A stretch of DNA of 64,000 bases from Anodontia alba (lineage: Eukaryota; Mollusca; Bivalvia; Lucinida; Lucinidae): contig OZ024830.1 in assembly GCA_964016985.1 (NCBI GenBank), forward strand, positions 65,490,690 to 65,554,689. The letters run 5' to 3'. Both the position numbers and the translations under genes were made by a program. Below are positions 1 to 12,402 of the stretch, in pieces (the first letter of the stretch is position 1; every line of letters starts with the position of its first letter). The notes under the pieces were generated by a model. The model ran no database searches, had not been told where the DNA came from, and was given only the letters and a program-made list of their open reading frames with translations.

Positions 1-2247
1 CTTCTTAACATTTAATTGTGTCTGGTTGCAATTAGTTTTTATTTAATTATCATGATTGTACTAATGCATTATAAGCTTTAAATAAATGCTTTATACACTT
101 CTTAATGTTACTTATGTTACTATTTGAGTGATACTTTATATTGTATAAACGGCTGTTGATACTTTGTACATAATGGTGAAGGGACATCAGCTCTAAAACT
201 CTTTTATTAACAAAGTAAATTATTTTTCAAATACCTTTATATTTTTGTGAATTAAGGGAAATAAAAAAGACCCTCGGCAATCCCCTGCTGATTGATAATT
301 GTATCTTTAAAATATATTGTAAAAAATACCCCGTAGGAAATACAGAAATGTTCATACATACTTACATGATATTAGCTCTTAATTGCTTATCTTCTATGCA
401 TAAAGCTGATATTAAAAAAATTAAATCCGCCAGAAATATTACACACTTAATACTGTTACACGTTATATGTCAGTTTAAGTACTGTGATATCTGAAAATTG
501 TTTCCTATAGACAGTGTTTGCAGGAGATAGCTCTCCATTAGTAAAAATACTGTATACTTGCCTAATGTCAACTCAAAGGCATGAATAAAGTGAAAACAAA
601 CATTCTAAGGGCATAATTTTTTTCAAGGAGAACTATTTCATAATTTAAATTTACATAAAAACGCAGTGGTAATCACAATGATAATACCATCACACATATA
701 TCAAGACTATACTGCATTTTAAGTCATATCTAAGGTGCAGCCAGATAAATAGCATACACACTTTTGCACGTCTCTGATGCCACAGCGTATAAAATAAAAC
801 ATTTTATGCTGGCTAGAAGGCAGTTTGTTAAAAAAAAAATCTGCTTTTCTATGAAATACCTTGTAAAAAATCCAACACATATAGGTCAGTCATACATTAT
901 ATAATAGTATGACATCAAATAAATGATTACTATATTTATCATCTATATAGTGATTAGAAAACCTTTATATATATTAAATTATACAAGAGTCTTGTTATTT
1001 TTATTAGTGATTAACACACAACAACATTAATCTTAACGATTTCCATTCTCTTTGTTACTTTATAATGGACCTCCAAAACGTGTAATTGATAATCAAAAGG
1101 TGATAGTAAGAAATAACTAATAGGATTTGTTTTGTCTTTGAGCCTTATATAAATGGGGATAATACAACAACTTAAAAGGACTGGTTGTGTCTCTTGGCCT
1201 TATAAACCTTACGACAGAGTCTGAATTAAATTTAGCTGCCAAGCAATTATTATGCGGTACAAAAAAAACTTCGGTCCCACCTCTGATATTCCATCTAATA
1301 CTAGAATATTTAAATGACAAGTTAAGATAAGGTATTTAATTCTCAACTTTTATTTCCATTGCAATTTCAGACATGAAAATGACCTAGTGCCTGCTACTTG
1401 TCAATGATTCTGTTAAGGTGAATAGTTTAGTACCAAATATTCTCATTTACCTAACATGTCTGGTAACGTATGTTACACAACAGTGACTGTTATTCTTAAT
1501 CAGACTCCTTGCATATTTTTACTTTGACTGTTACAACTTTCATTGTAGTTCTGAAGACAGATCCTACCAAAATAAGACAAACAATAGTTTTTCATAAATA
1601 TTATTAAAGTCCCATGTTCTTAAGGCTGTTTTCCTTCTGTATAGACACTGATTATATTTGAGACATACTCTGGCCCTTAGACTACAACTTCTGCTGCTCA
1701 GAATGCATATTCTGACACTAAGAATAATTTTTCTAGGTCCACTCATAGAGTTAAAACCAAATTCATATGTAAGAATGTAATGCTGACTATAGCTAATTAT
1801 ATCCATCAATATTCATTTGACTTTTATTCACGAGTTTCAGCTAAGTACTGGTAGTTTATGTTATAATAGAAAAATGAACAAATATATGAAACATATGGAG
1901 ATCAGGTTGCATACCACTTTTGTTTTCAACATAAGAGTGGAGTTAATCTCTAAAGGTGCTCTAAAGGTCACTGAATTGCTCTGGCAATTTCACTGGGCTA
2001 TGTATGTTTCTAAATTTGCCTAATGTTACACACTTATTTTTAAGGATAGTTGTTTTCTGTATATTTAAAGGATAAAGTAACACTGTTTGCTTTGGGGAAA
2101 ATCATATTACGGTAAGGCAAAATGTTATATGATTTACTCTACGTAATCTTAATGTATCAGCCTGGTTGAGCGCTCAGTCTGACCAGTCTGCTTGAAGAAA
2201 GCTGAGATCCTTTGCTATTCATTGAGCACACAGGGAAGACATTAACC
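1..2247. other. AT-rich non-coding DNA, no gene seen
   Basis: Strongly AT-rich sequence. The only open frames are short and stop-bounded, with no recognisable domain. I see no splice-bounded exon series, tRNA or long repeat here. It could be intron, UTR or intergenic DNA of a host gene outside the window, and the sequence alone cannot decide between these. Confidence 0.6.
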
Positions 2248-3181
2248 TGTTACCCCTAGAAAAGTATAATACAATAGGAAACTATTAAACCTATGAGAAA
2301 GGTATAGGTAAAGAACTTTACACAGACAAAAATCACGTAAAATTAAGACATGAAGGTGTTACATATGTTACCATTGATAACTTATTAAACAAAAGTCATG
2401 TAACATAGAGAAATTATAAGCATTGGCCATTCATTAAAACCTTCAGGACAGTATTCAGACTCCTTGCATATTTATGCAAAAGTGACCATAATGTAACTGA
2501 GGAATGTATATAACTGACAAAGATTTAGAGTTTTAGAAATGCTTACAAACTCTTCAAAAGTATACAAAACAGAGGCATTAAAAACAGATGCAGAATACCA
2601 TACAGAAAACCACTAAAGCCCACAATATGTAGATATTTTAGATGTTACCTACATTACTATGGGCAGAACTATATGGCAGAGCCAGGTTTTAATGCACCTA
2701 TGTATCTCATGTTACTAAAATATAATGCTACAAATAAGAATTCACTTTATTTGTACAACTTCTAGGCTGTATTTGATGTGATATGTGAAAATGATTTTTT
2801 GAATGTTACATTTCAAAGTGGGGTGACACTGCTTAACACCCAATAACAGACAAATTATAAAAGCTAGAGAGATCATGTTTGTAGCTTTGGAAAGAAAATC
2901 AAAATACCTTGTCACAAGGTACAAAGTTAAGGTCAAAAGGGCAAAATAAATCTACGAAAATGAACTGTAAGAGTTAAAATACTCATTTCTAAAGGGTACC
3001 GTAGAAAATGTAACGTGTAACACCATGTAAGGCCAAAAAGAATTTTTAAACATCATATTTAGTAGCTAATAATGGACTATTCTGTAACTTCATATATTTA
3101 GTCGGATCATATTATTACTTTTGCTCCAATTCTCATAGGTTTAATAGTTTCCTATTGTATTATACTTTTCTAGGGGTAACA
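2248..3181. mobile_element. 934-bp non-autonomous element with 51-bp terminal inverted repeats
   Basis: Positions 2248-2298 and 3131-3181 are near-perfect reverse complements of about 51 bp, beginning TGTTACCCCTAGAAAAG. Similarity stops abruptly on both sides of each arm, as expected for terminal inverted repeats. The 830-bp interior is AT-rich and has no coding frame. I could not find a convincing target-site duplication, so the superfamily is unknown. A MITE-like DNA transposon derivative is the simplest reading. Confidence 0.6.
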
Positions 3182-3618
3182 AATATAACAGGCTGTTCCT
3201 GGGTAACGCCCCCATTGCCAGATGGCTAACATACTGCCAAATGCTTGCAAGATAATAGGCTAAAAGAAAAACATGGTCTACAAAATTCCCCGTTGGGGGA
3301 GGTAAACCCTAGCTGGCAAGTGGCCTATCAAGGTATCGCTTCATTGCTAACAGTGATTCTACATGCAATAAAATAGAAAACTTCACTGTAAAACTGCATA
3401 ATAGCTCTATTCGAATCTATACATCTCTGCAGTCCGGTCAAGGTAATCGCTGCTCTCTGATGGAAAACCGCAAAGACTAAGGCGACATTGTCCGGATGTA
3501 CATGCGCGGCCGAATACAAAATATTATTAATCAACAAAGTAATTATTGTTCTTATATGTGCCAAACAGCCTGAAGCAAACCTATACAATGTTTGGCATGA
3601 TTTCTATACGGCTTTGGT
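3182..3618. other. No gene seen
   Basis: Moderately AT-rich, non-repetitive within the window. No coding signal, RNA gene or repeat boundary was recognised before the tandem-repeat block that follows. Confidence 0.5.
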
Positions 3619-4960
3619 CCGGGCTTTCTCTTAAGCTCACCTGAGCACAAGTGTTCAGTGAGCTATTCTGATAAGCCAGTTCTCCAGCGTCCGTTGTCCG
3701 TCGTCTGTCAACAATTGACCTCCTCCTAAACCAATGAGCCAGTTTGGACCAAACTTAACTAGAATGACCCCTGGGAGGTACTAACTGAAAGTTGTTCAAA
3801 GATTTGGAATCCAAGCAGAACTCTGGTTGCCCTGGCAACAAATAGGTGAAAATTAGCAAAAAAACTTTTAAAAATCTTCTTATCTGAAACCAGAAGGCCC
3901 AGGACTTTGATATTTGGTATGTAGCTTCATCTACAGGAACTCTAGCAAGATTGTTTAAATTATAGTCCTGGTGCCAAAAATGGCCCCGCCCAGGGACCAA
4001 CAGGTTTTACGTAGACTTACATAGGGAAACCCTTTTAAAATCTCTTTGACTAAAGCCAGAATGCCCAGGTCTTTAATATTTGATATGTAGCTTCATCTAC
4101 CTGACCTCTACCAAGATTGTTCAAATTATAGCCCTGGTGCCAAAAATGGCCCCACCCAGGGGCCAACATGTTTTACATTGACTAACATAGGGAAAACCTT
4201 TCAAAATCTTCTCGTCTGAAACCAGAATGTCCATGTCTTGGATATTTGGTATGTAGCTTCACCTAATGGACCATTACAAAAGTTGTTCAAATTATAGCCC
4301 TGGGGTCAAAACTGGCTCCGCCATAGGGGTCATATGTTTGACATAGACCCTCATAGGGAAAAACCTTTAAAAATCTTCTCGCTTGAAACCAGAAGGCCCA
4401 TGTCTTTGATATTTGGTACACAGCTTTGTCTAGTGGGCCTCTGCCAAGACTCTTCAGGTTATAGCCCTTGCTCCAAAAATGGCACCCACATGTTCTACAT
4501 GGACTTCTATAGGGAAAACTTTGAAAAATCTTCTTAGTTGAAACAAGAAGGCCCAGGTCTTTGATATTTGGTACACAGCTTTGTCTTGTGGACCTCTAGC
4601 AAGATTGTTCAAATTATAGCCCTATGGTTAAAACTGGCCCCGCCCTAGGGGTCACGTTATACATAGACCCAAAATCTGGTCTTGAAACCAGAAGGCGCAG
4701 GTCTTTGATATTTGGTATGTAGGTTCATCCAGAGGACCTCTAGCAAGATTGTTCAAATTATAGCCCTGGTGCCAAAAATGGCCCCGCCCAGGGACCAACA
4801 TGTTTTACATAGACTAACATAGGGAAAACCTTTAAAAATCTTCTTGACTGAAACCAGAATGCCCAGGTCTTTGATATTTGATATGTAGCTTCTTCTAGTG
4901 AACATCTACCAAGATTGTTCAAATCATCAGGCCTTCAAACGCCATAAGAGGGGCTGATTT
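3619..4960. repeat. Tandem array, about 7 units of ~165 bp, with a gctcacctgag-type end
   Basis: A unit containing gatatttggtatgtagct and, later, ttcaaattatagccctgg recurs at about 3910, 4076, 4240, 4408, 4562, 4707 and 4873. Spacing is roughly 145-168 bp. The block starts with gctcacctgagcaca near 3636, the same end motif that bounds other blocks in this window. Units are diverged and non-coding; the short open frames here are accidental. Confidence 0.85.
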
Positions 4961-5040
4961 TCCATAAAAGTTAACATGCATACATTGCAACTTTTGCTTT
5001 AAAAGACTTCTCCTCTGACACTGCTTGGGTATCGTGTGAT

Positions 5041-5352
5041 TTTTTTTTTGTTTGTGTTGAGGTTTTATGGCCCAGTAAACCCATTGGGGTCATGTCAAGT
5101 GCGGTCAGTTTACCTAACAACACGCTTACCTGCTTACTGGGCAGGCTAAGTCCTCTAAGCGGTTAACCTGTATTGTGCACATTCTTTCGCCAGAAACTGA
5201 CAACTGCCCTTCTCTTGAATCATAGGAAGGGAGAGAATGACCATAGAAAATATTTCATAATCTCTACAAAAGAATGCTGCTGACCTTGGCAGGGAACCCG
5301 CAACCTCCTGGTCTCCAGTCGGCTGCGCATCCAACTGAGCCACCGAGACCGA
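5041..5352 (-). mobile_element. tRNA-derived SINE, copy 1
   Basis: The minus strand starts with a tRNA-like head containing GGTGGCTCAGTTGGAT (A-box region) and CTGGAGACCAGGAGGTTGCG leading into the B-box region. It is followed by about 200 bp shared with the copies at 15986 and 28013. On the plus strand the far end is a T/G-rich stretch (ttttttttgtttgtg), the SINE tail. tgggtatc occurs just outside both ends (5026-5033 and 5353-5360) and may be a partial target duplication. The B box is degraded, so transcription is unlikely. Confidence 0.8.
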
Positions 5353-5560
5353 TGGGTATCCAATGATAATCAAGTGCTACCCCTACCCACCTTCACTAAA
5401 AAACACATGCTCTGGGTACTCGCATGAAATGCCTCACCGAGGCGGCCCAACTGAGCACCAACAACACTAGTTCCTGCTACGAAAAAAAAAATCACCAAAC
5501 ACCCAATCCTATCTAGAGGTATGCAAATTTAAAATTAATACTAAACATTTACATAAAGTA

Positions 5561-5863
5561 TACTGAAAGGAAAAAGAAACGCAGGGTAAATTTTATTCCT
5601 ACATTTCATTCAAGTTTGAAAAAGTTTGTTAAATATTTTACTATGATTACAAAACGGTACATGTATGGAACAAAAGTTCCAAATTTCATTGGTTTGTGAT
5701 CAACAAGTCTCGAGTTATTGAAGTTCATTGGTAGCTATCCCCCAAATCTTGAAATCAAAATCAAACTGAAAATCAATATCGGGTGTGCCCCCCCCCCCTT
5801 CCCGCCCCCCTCTCTTGCTGCCGTTGCTGCCCTAATTCTCCTTTGAATAGAGTTAACCAAAGC
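5561..5863 (+). repeat. Left inverted arm of the Tc1-like element
   Basis: Pairs with 6349-6632. The outer ~240 bp matches closely. The inner ~45 bp (gccctaattctcctttga to agttaaccaaagc) lies inside the transposase C-terminal coding region, so the inverted repeat runs into the gene. Confidence 0.9.
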
Positions 5864-6348
5864 ATTGACAGTTCGCATCGGGATGTTATTCCATTCATCG
5901 ATCAACGCATTCCTTAGTTGTGCGAGAGTTGCGGGGGGGATTTCGGCGCTTCCTAACCCTTCTGTCCAGCTCATCCCACATGTGCTCTATTGGAGTCAAA
6001 TCTGGACTGTACGGTGGCGATGCTAGTGGTGCGATGTTATTGTTTGCCAGGAAATCCTGACAAACTCGGGCAACATGTGGTCGGGCATTGTCCTGCTGCA
6101 GAATCAGATTACGTTGTTGCACAAGCGGGACTGCAACAGGACGCAAGATCTCATCCCTATACCTTACTGCGGTCATATTGCCCGCAACAATAATCAACTG
6201 TGATTTTATCCCGTGAGCAATGCCTCCCCAGACCATAACGGAGCCACCCCCAAACCGATCCCGTTCGACAACACAGGCGTCGGCAAAGCATTCTCCGCGA
6301 CGTCGGTACACACGACGTCAACCATCTGCGCGATAGAGAGTGAACCTA
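5800..6348 (-). pseudogene. Tc1-like transposase, C-terminal half, frameshifted
   Basis: Minus-strand reading shows hallmarks of a Tc1-family DDE transposase in order: a FTLYRADG-type segment, GGGSVMVWGGI, LQQDNARPHVA (second catalytic Asp), PPYSPDLTPIEHMWDELD (third acidic residue), then a C-terminal tail with TLAQLRNALIDEWNNIP. The first catalytic Asp region and the N-terminal helix-turn-helix domains are absent. Breaks: an in-frame TGA at 6318-6320 in place of an expected Arg codon (CGA to TGA), and a frame change at a G run near 5933-5941, just after DRRVRKRRNPP. Non-functional; any movement would need a transposase supplied in trans. Confidence 0.9.
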
Positions 6349-6632
6349 GCTTTGGTTAACTCTATCCAAAGGGGAATTAGGGCAGCAACGTCAGCAAGAG
6401 GGGGGCACACCCGATATTGATTTTCAGTTTGATTTTGATTTCAAGATTTGTGGGGTAGCTACCAATGAACTTCAATAACTCGAGACTTGTTGATCACAAA
6501 CCAATGAAATTTGGAACTTTTGTTCCATACATGTACCGTTTTGTAATCATAGTAAAATATTTAACAAACTTTTTCAAACTTGAATGAAATGTAGGAATAA
6601 AATTTACCCTGCGTTTCTTTTTCCTTTCAGTA
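6349..6632 (-). repeat. Right inverted arm of the Tc1-like element
   Basis: Reverse complement of 5561-5863 with small indels in the C/G run. Its innermost part duplicates transposase 3' coding sequence in inverted orientation and then joins abruptly to the FTLYRADG-coding region. That marks a rearrangement junction near 6349. Confidence 0.85.
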
Positions 6633-8067
6633 TAGTTTAGATAAAATATCAACAAATACAGCACCCTGGCCACATGGCTAATGTATAAACCACACTTTCA
6701 CCCCAGGACAGGGGTCATGTGGTGGAAACCAATGTCCAAACAACATGTCCCCTGCACTGACACCTTTGTCTGCTGACACATCTACTGTGCGGTTGGCCCA
6801 CATGGATCACTTAAAACCATAAAAGAACTGATAGCAGGTTTAACCACCAAATATGTGTACCATAATGATCCTATACTCTTGGACATACAGATCTGAGCAA
6901 ATAGTGAGGACCCCAACTAGAATGCTCCTAGAGTAGCAGTCTGATCAGGGTCCTCACTTCACCACTCCATCCACAATCCCTGGACAAATTCCAGTATTAC
7001 AAAACCACCCTGCTCAAACTTTAGATAAGCAACTTAGTTGTCCAATAGCAGGCGGGATATTTCTGTAGTTAGTCACTTTGGGTCGACTGATAAACAAGCG
7101 ACCCAAAAATGTAAAGTTTCAGATGATAATGTGCTATATTATTATTTCTGTCAATTTCTGCTCAAAACATAGAGTATGCAGCAATTATACCAAGCTAGTA
7201 TTATCTATATTTTGAGCAAAAATAAAATATTACTCCTGGGAACCATTTGATTTACAATATTGGCTCCATTGAGAGAAAACCTATTCCAATCACATTAGAC
7301 ATAAACTTGCCTGCTCAGTCTCAAAAGCCATGAATTTTGGCATACAGCAGCCTAAGTAATTATACTTTCAAAAGCATTGATCAGACTATGTGGATGCACA
7401 GGTTGATCTGCACATTTGTTGTTTGCACATGCGGTCTGCATGTTTTCTCACGAAGAAGCGGGGTACATAATTCCCTCAGACTATCTTACAGAGTGGAAAT
7501 AAGAAAAAATCTAGTATGAGCAACGACCCAGAAAAAGGGAAAGTCCATACCTTCAATATTTCAGTGAGCATAGTGAGTATGCTGAGCCCCTTAGCAGGTG
7601 TAGAACTTGGGTTCTTTGGTTGAATGTTCCCCATGACCTACAGCTTAGGTGAGCAAACAGCAAAGGTTCTGGCCAGACTGCATGATGTGCAGGGTCACCT
7701 GAACCTTCCCTGTTTGCATATGCAATAAAGGGTTTTGGGGATCAATAGTCTACCTTTCGGGCTTTTAGAGCAGAAATAAGAAAAAAATAAGTACCCCCTC
7801 TCCTTTATCATTAGGTTATACCTATTGTAGATCATGCAACTCGAAAGGACAGCTCATAGAAGAAAGGCGATTCTAGGAAAGGCTCGTTTCATTTTTGCAT
7901 CATATACACATTTCCAGTTTTGAAATCAATTCTGACTTCCTGAAGTTGCCTTGTTCATCTAGAGTTCACAGTGTAATTAATCCTTAAAATGCCAAGAAAA
8001 CATGCATCTAAAAATGTCGTCTGTTTATGTCATCTGCTTAATTTTTCAAACCTATTTTTGCATACAG
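6633..8067. other. Non-coding; one AT-rich hairpin
   Basis: No gene recognised. The only structure noted is an imperfect inverted repeat around 7161-7210 (tgctcaaaacatag pairing with ctatattttgagca). gtctgatcagggtcctcac near 6938 resembles the hairpin family seen at 8068-8135. Confidence 0.45.
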
Positions 8068-8135
8068 GCAAACAGTGTGGACCCTGATCAGACTGCTCCT
8101 AGAGGAGCAGTCTGATCTGGTTCCACACTGTTTGC
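8068..8135. repeat. 68-bp hairpin repeat
   Basis: gcaaacagtgtgga...gatcagactgctcc folds onto gaggagcagtctgatc...ttccacactgtttgc. Nearly the whole 68 bp pairs, around a two-base centre. Related gcgtctgatc...cactgtttgc strings occur near 27165, 29048 and 30365. This suggests a small dispersed foldback family rather than a local gene signal. Confidence 0.7.
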
Positions 8136-8560
8136 AAAAATGACTTTTAAAATCACAAGCAGACGACAAAGCAGACAACAATTGTTGTGATTGGCTGTTT
8201 AAGGGTTAAACAATGAGCAACACAAAGATTTATTAATAATTTTATTAAAACATAAAAAGAGCAGACAAATAGAATTTCTAAGCACACTCAATCCATTTCA
8301 TACCGATCAGCAATTTAATCTTAGACCATTGAGTACATTTACTAATAGGTTGTTGGGCAATTCATTCTAAACATTATGTTAATTGTCATATGCAAATAAA
8401 CTGAAAATTTTACCATCAAAAAATAACTTTTCAGACAAGAGCTCCACAAGGGGAGGCATCCTATGCCTGTGGCAAGCACATATACTGACTTCTGTACAAT
8501 TCAGTGCTCCAGATATAAACTGTAAGTGGAGTTAGTTGGAAACCAAAAAAAAAAAAAAAA
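8136..8560. other. No gene seen
   Basis: AT-rich spacer ending in a run of about 20 A (near 8546). No structure or coding signal recognised. Confidence 0.4.
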
Positions 8561-9690
8561 AAAATACAAAAACTTTCAAAGGGGCATAACGCTGCTAATA
8601 TTTGGTGGACTGTGCTCTTGAACTGACATGCGCTGCTCCACATCATGGGCAAACTATTTACGAAGTTTCAGCTTGATTGGATGTAGTTAGCCGTAAACAA
8701 AAAATTAATAGAAATTTTCAAAGGGGCATAACTCTGTTACTATTTATTGTACTGTAACCTTGAAACGATATGCTCTGCTCCATACCCTGCTCTAACCATA
8801 AATCAATTTTCAGCTGGACTTGATGTAAACAGTAGGAGGAGTTGCTGGAAATGAAAAAATTATGGAAATTTTTATGGGACATAATTCTAGTAATATTTGT
8901 TGTACTGTAACCTTGAAATAATATGCACTGCTCCAAATTATAGTGTAAGTATTTACATGGTTTCAGCTTGAACAAATGTAAACTATAAGAGGAGTTAGCC
9001 GGAATCCTCATCATAGTCTAACTATAAATCAAGTTTCAGTATGATCGGATGTAAACTGTAGGAGGAGTTAGCCGGAAACAAAAAGTTTACAGAAATTTTC
9101 AAAAGAGCATAACTCTGCTAATATAAAGTGAACTGTAACCCTGAAATAATATGCCTTGCTCCAGATCATGGTCTAACTATAAATCAGCTTGATCGGGTGT
9201 AAACTATATGAGGGGTAAGCCGGAAACGAAAAATTTACAGACATTTTCAAAGGGACATAATTCTGCTAATATTTGGTGGACTGTAATTTTGAAACAATAT
9301 GCGCTGCTCCAAATCAATTTTCAGCTTGATCGGATGTAAACTGTAGGAGGAGTTAGCCGGAAAGGAAAAGTTTACAGAAATTTTCAAAGGGGCATTTCTT
9401 TGCTAATATTTCATGGACTGTAACCTCGAAACAATATGGGCTGCTCCACATCATGGTCTAACTACAAATCGTTTAAGTTTGATCGGATGTAAACTGTAGG
9501 AGGAGTTAACCGGAAACGAAAAGTTTACAGAAATTTTCAAAGGGGCACAACTCTGCTAATATTTGGTAGAAAGTAACCCTGAAACAATATGCGCTGCTCC
9601 ACATCATGGTCTAACTATAAACAAAGTTTCAGCTTGATACGATGTACACTGTAGGAGGAGTTAGCCGGAAACAAAAAAGTTTATGGACAG
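8561..9690. repeat. Tandem array, ~7 units of ~150 bp
   Basis: Units contain attttcaaaggggcataac, then aatatgcgctgctccacatc, then ctgtaggaggagttagccgg. The gggcataac-type motif recurs at about 8581, 8723, 8876, 9103, 9250, 9390 and 9541. Diverged satellite-like DNA without a conserved coding frame. Confidence 0.85.
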
Positions 9691-9785
9691 AGGAATGGAG
9701 GGTGCCAGACCCTGCAACATAATAAGTCCTGTTTTTCAAGCAGGCATAATGTCTAATAAAAATTCTGATATTTTCATATTTCTGT

Positions 9786-9864
9786 TCAAAATATAGATTG
9801 TGGATATGCTTTGGAACCGCCTCGAGACGGTGGTTCTAACGAGTACCCACAATCTATATTTTGA
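9786..9864. repeat. 79-bp compound hairpin
   Basis: Outer arms tcaaaatatagattgtgg (9786-9803) and ccacaatctatattttga (9847-9864) are perfect complements. Between them lies a second, smaller inverted repeat, gaaccgcc...ggtggttc. A foldback MITE is likely; no coding content. Confidence 0.7.
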
Positions 9865-10394
9865 GTAGACATGAGAAAAAATATGTTTACCCTGTAAACC
9901 TTGGTTTTACTACAAACAAGTGGGTTTTAAGGGGGGTCAAAATTATATAGGCATGTTTTTGTGATGGGCCATAAAATTTGAAAGGAAATTCTCAGATGAA
10001 AAACTGATATTTTCCTTATTTCTGCTGAAAAACATATATTTTGATTTTCGACTGGGAACTCAGTTTCACAGTTTTTTTTTAATCAACTGTCAATCAACAC
10101 TTGATTAATTAAGTAATTAGTGAAACAAATATAGCAGATAGTGAGCAAAGCTCACATACCCCCGGCCATAGCTATCAGAGACACGTCACTAGGCAGAAGT
10201 GACCATTAATAGAAAGACAATTAACAGAATGACAAAAGATAGATAATTATCTACCTTATGTCGCACCTGACCAGTAATTAGTGCAGATCTATGAGATCAA
10301 ACCAATACTTCCTGATGAGGCAGAAGACTTTGTTGTATTCTTTTAATACACATACACTGGAACATATTCAAATAGGGCTACTGGTACAGCTGTA

Positions 10395-10567
10395 CAGTAA
10401 AACCTGTGTAAGACAGTCACCTTTAAAATTGACCTTAGTTGTTGATGTGGAAAGGTGGTTGTCTTATAAAGGTACATGTCATGTAATTTTGCTATAGACA
10501 CCTTTTTCCACATCAACCACTATTTAAAGTCAGTCTCAAAGGTGGCTCTCTTACACAGGTTTTACTG
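10395..10567. mobile_element. 173-bp foldback MITE, mariner-like ends
   Basis: Starts CAGTAAAACCTGTGTAAG and ends with its complement CTTACACAGGTTTTACTG (allowing one change). The arms continue inward through cacctttaaaattgacc and ttgatgtggaaa and pair along most of the length. TA lies outside the left end (10393-10394) and TTA outside the right, compatible with a slightly decayed TA duplication of Tc1/mariner type. Non-coding. Confidence 0.75.
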
Positions 10568-10870
10568 TTACCCATTTCCATATGCTATATGAGCACACTC
10601 TTAGGAATGAAACTAAGACCACAAACTTCCTGGAAGAGTGTTTGCACAATCGTTTCAGAATTTGAGACCCGAACTTAAAATGGACATACATATATGGATT
10701 ACAAGTTGTAAGGACTGGCACTTAGTATATCATATTAGTCTTGTCAAACGAACAGGTGTCCGTTAATTCCAAGAAATGCACATGTATTGGTGTCCATTAT
10801 TGCTCACTAAGGCTAGACTGAACTAAATATTTTATTGATCAGAAAAAAAATATTTTCGTAACAATATGTA
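10568..10870. other. No gene seen
   Basis: AT-rich spacer; nothing recognised. Confidence 0.4.
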
Positions 10871-11465
10871 AATACAAGAGGGCCATGATGGCCCTGTAAT
10901 GCTCACCTGAGTATCATAGCACTTTGAGAACCTGACATTGAACTGATCAAGGCAAACATTCTGATTAAAATTCATGATTATATTAACAAGTAAGACAATG
11001 TAGCATGTCTAATGGACTGTGAAATAGAGGACAAGTCAAATATGGATGATTGCACTCAAGAGGCCATGCTTAGATGAGTGCATGTACTAAGAATCACTGG
11101 ATGTAGGAGCAATAGTTACTGAGAAACTGACCTAAACACAAACACTTCACAAGTGCCAAATATCACTCTGTAGAACCAATAATTACTGAGGAACTGACCT
11201 AAATGGAAAACCTTAAGAAAGTCACTGCACTGTGAAATATAGGTCATAATTAACCAAGTTCCAAAGTTCACAAAGAAATCATCAAGACAAACAGTTTGAG
11301 CAAGATTCATAATGATCACTTAAAAAATGTGACCTCTGTAGTGTCAACAAGGTTTTCCTTTGATTGGCCTGGTGTCCTAGTTTCTGACATCAAGTGACCC
11401 AGTTTAAACTAGACCTAGATATCATCAAGACGAACATTTTGAGCAATACTTATGATAATTATTTA
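10871..11465 (+). repeat. Dispersed repeat, gagggccatgatggccct family, truncated
   Basis: Begins with the palindrome agggccatgatggccct and then tgctcacctgagtatcatagc. About 500 bp closely matches the start of the block at 16484. It is cut off at 11466, where the next block (caagaggcccatgggcc) begins, so it is a 3'-truncated copy. Confidence 0.8.
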
Positions 11466-12334
11466 AAACAAGAGGCCCATGGGCCATGGCTCGCTCACCT
11501 GAGTGACATAGCCACTGCAGATATGCAGATGTTATGCAACATTTTCCAATCCTATCATCGCAACTAATGAAAATATCATTATTTGGGTAGTTCTTAGTTT
11601 TGAAGAATATTATTTGGGCCTGACAGTCAATGGAGTGTGATCAATTAAGCAAACTATCAATCACATTTCAACAGTAGGATCAACACAGCGTATAACCATA
11701 CACTGGCCTAATCGGAAGCGCCATCATTCTGTACACCCAAACATCACAAGCGAACACGAAATTTGCAACAGAAGCTCTGAGATTTGAACAATAAGAAAGC
11801 AACGAAATATCTGACTATAATGCGGTTTTCAATATCTGGGGCAGAAATGAATGTATTTTAGCTGTATCCTTCTCACAAACCCCAACAATGGTCTGTTTTT
11901 TGTCTAGACCTCATTTCGTGCTGCTCAATCAGTGATTTTCCTGGTTTTGTCGCCCGTCAACTCGATGAATCCTGGTCGATATATTCCAAATTAAGGCAAA
12001 CTTCACACTTATTTAATTGTGAAGTCTTTCAAACACATATTATCTTTTACGCATGATACCTGCCAGGATCTACATGTTTCGATTTTGTAAACCATGACCT
12101 TTCGAATTGTACCCATCAGTTCCGACTGACTGTATGACTAGTGCCCAGCTTGCAAAAACATACTGTCCGACTTGCCCTGATTATGTCAATTTTTATGATG
12201 AGGCAGAATCTTAGTAAAGAATGTCATTTAACACTTCACGTGAATATTAGAGGTAAAAGGAGTAAGGTAGTGATTTTATTTTCGTTTTATTAGTATTTTG
12301 AAGATAATAGGTATAGTTTATTGGCAGAAACAAG

Positions 12335-12402
12335 AGTCTGTCTGTCTATTGTCTGTCTGTCTGTCTGTCTGTCTATCATTCAGTCAGTCTGTCAGTCTGT
12401 CT
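12335..12402. repeat. (TCTG)n microsatellite
   Basis: Imperfect gtctgtctgtctgtctg run with catt and cagtc interruptions, inside the CACAG-ended element. A short open frame across it is purely repeat-derived. Confidence 0.9.

Larger units (their letters stand above)
5561..6632 (-). mobile_element. Rearranged Tc1/mariner-like transposon
   Basis: A 1072-bp element with long inverted arms (5561-5863 and 6349-6632), beginning TACTGAAAGG and ending CCTTTCAGTA, with TA on each outer side (5559-5560 and 6633-6634) consistent with TA target duplication. It holds the C-terminal half of a DDE transposase on the minus strand. Tc1 elements are usually 1.3-1.7 kb, so this copy is short. The right arm is not a normal end: it repeats, inverted, the 3' end of the transposase gene. 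The N-terminal DNA-binding half is missing. Confidence 0.9.

Noticed and set aside
5155..5373. Small protein with VAQLDAQPTGDQEVAGS; similar ones at 28222-28473 and 29736-30047
   Set aside because: These are translations of SINE tRNA-like heads (the EVAGS string comes from the B-box region), not genes.
5895..6311. Intact Tc1 transposase gene
   Set aside because: Lacks the N-terminal half, has an in-frame stop at 6318-6320 and a frameshift before the C-terminus.
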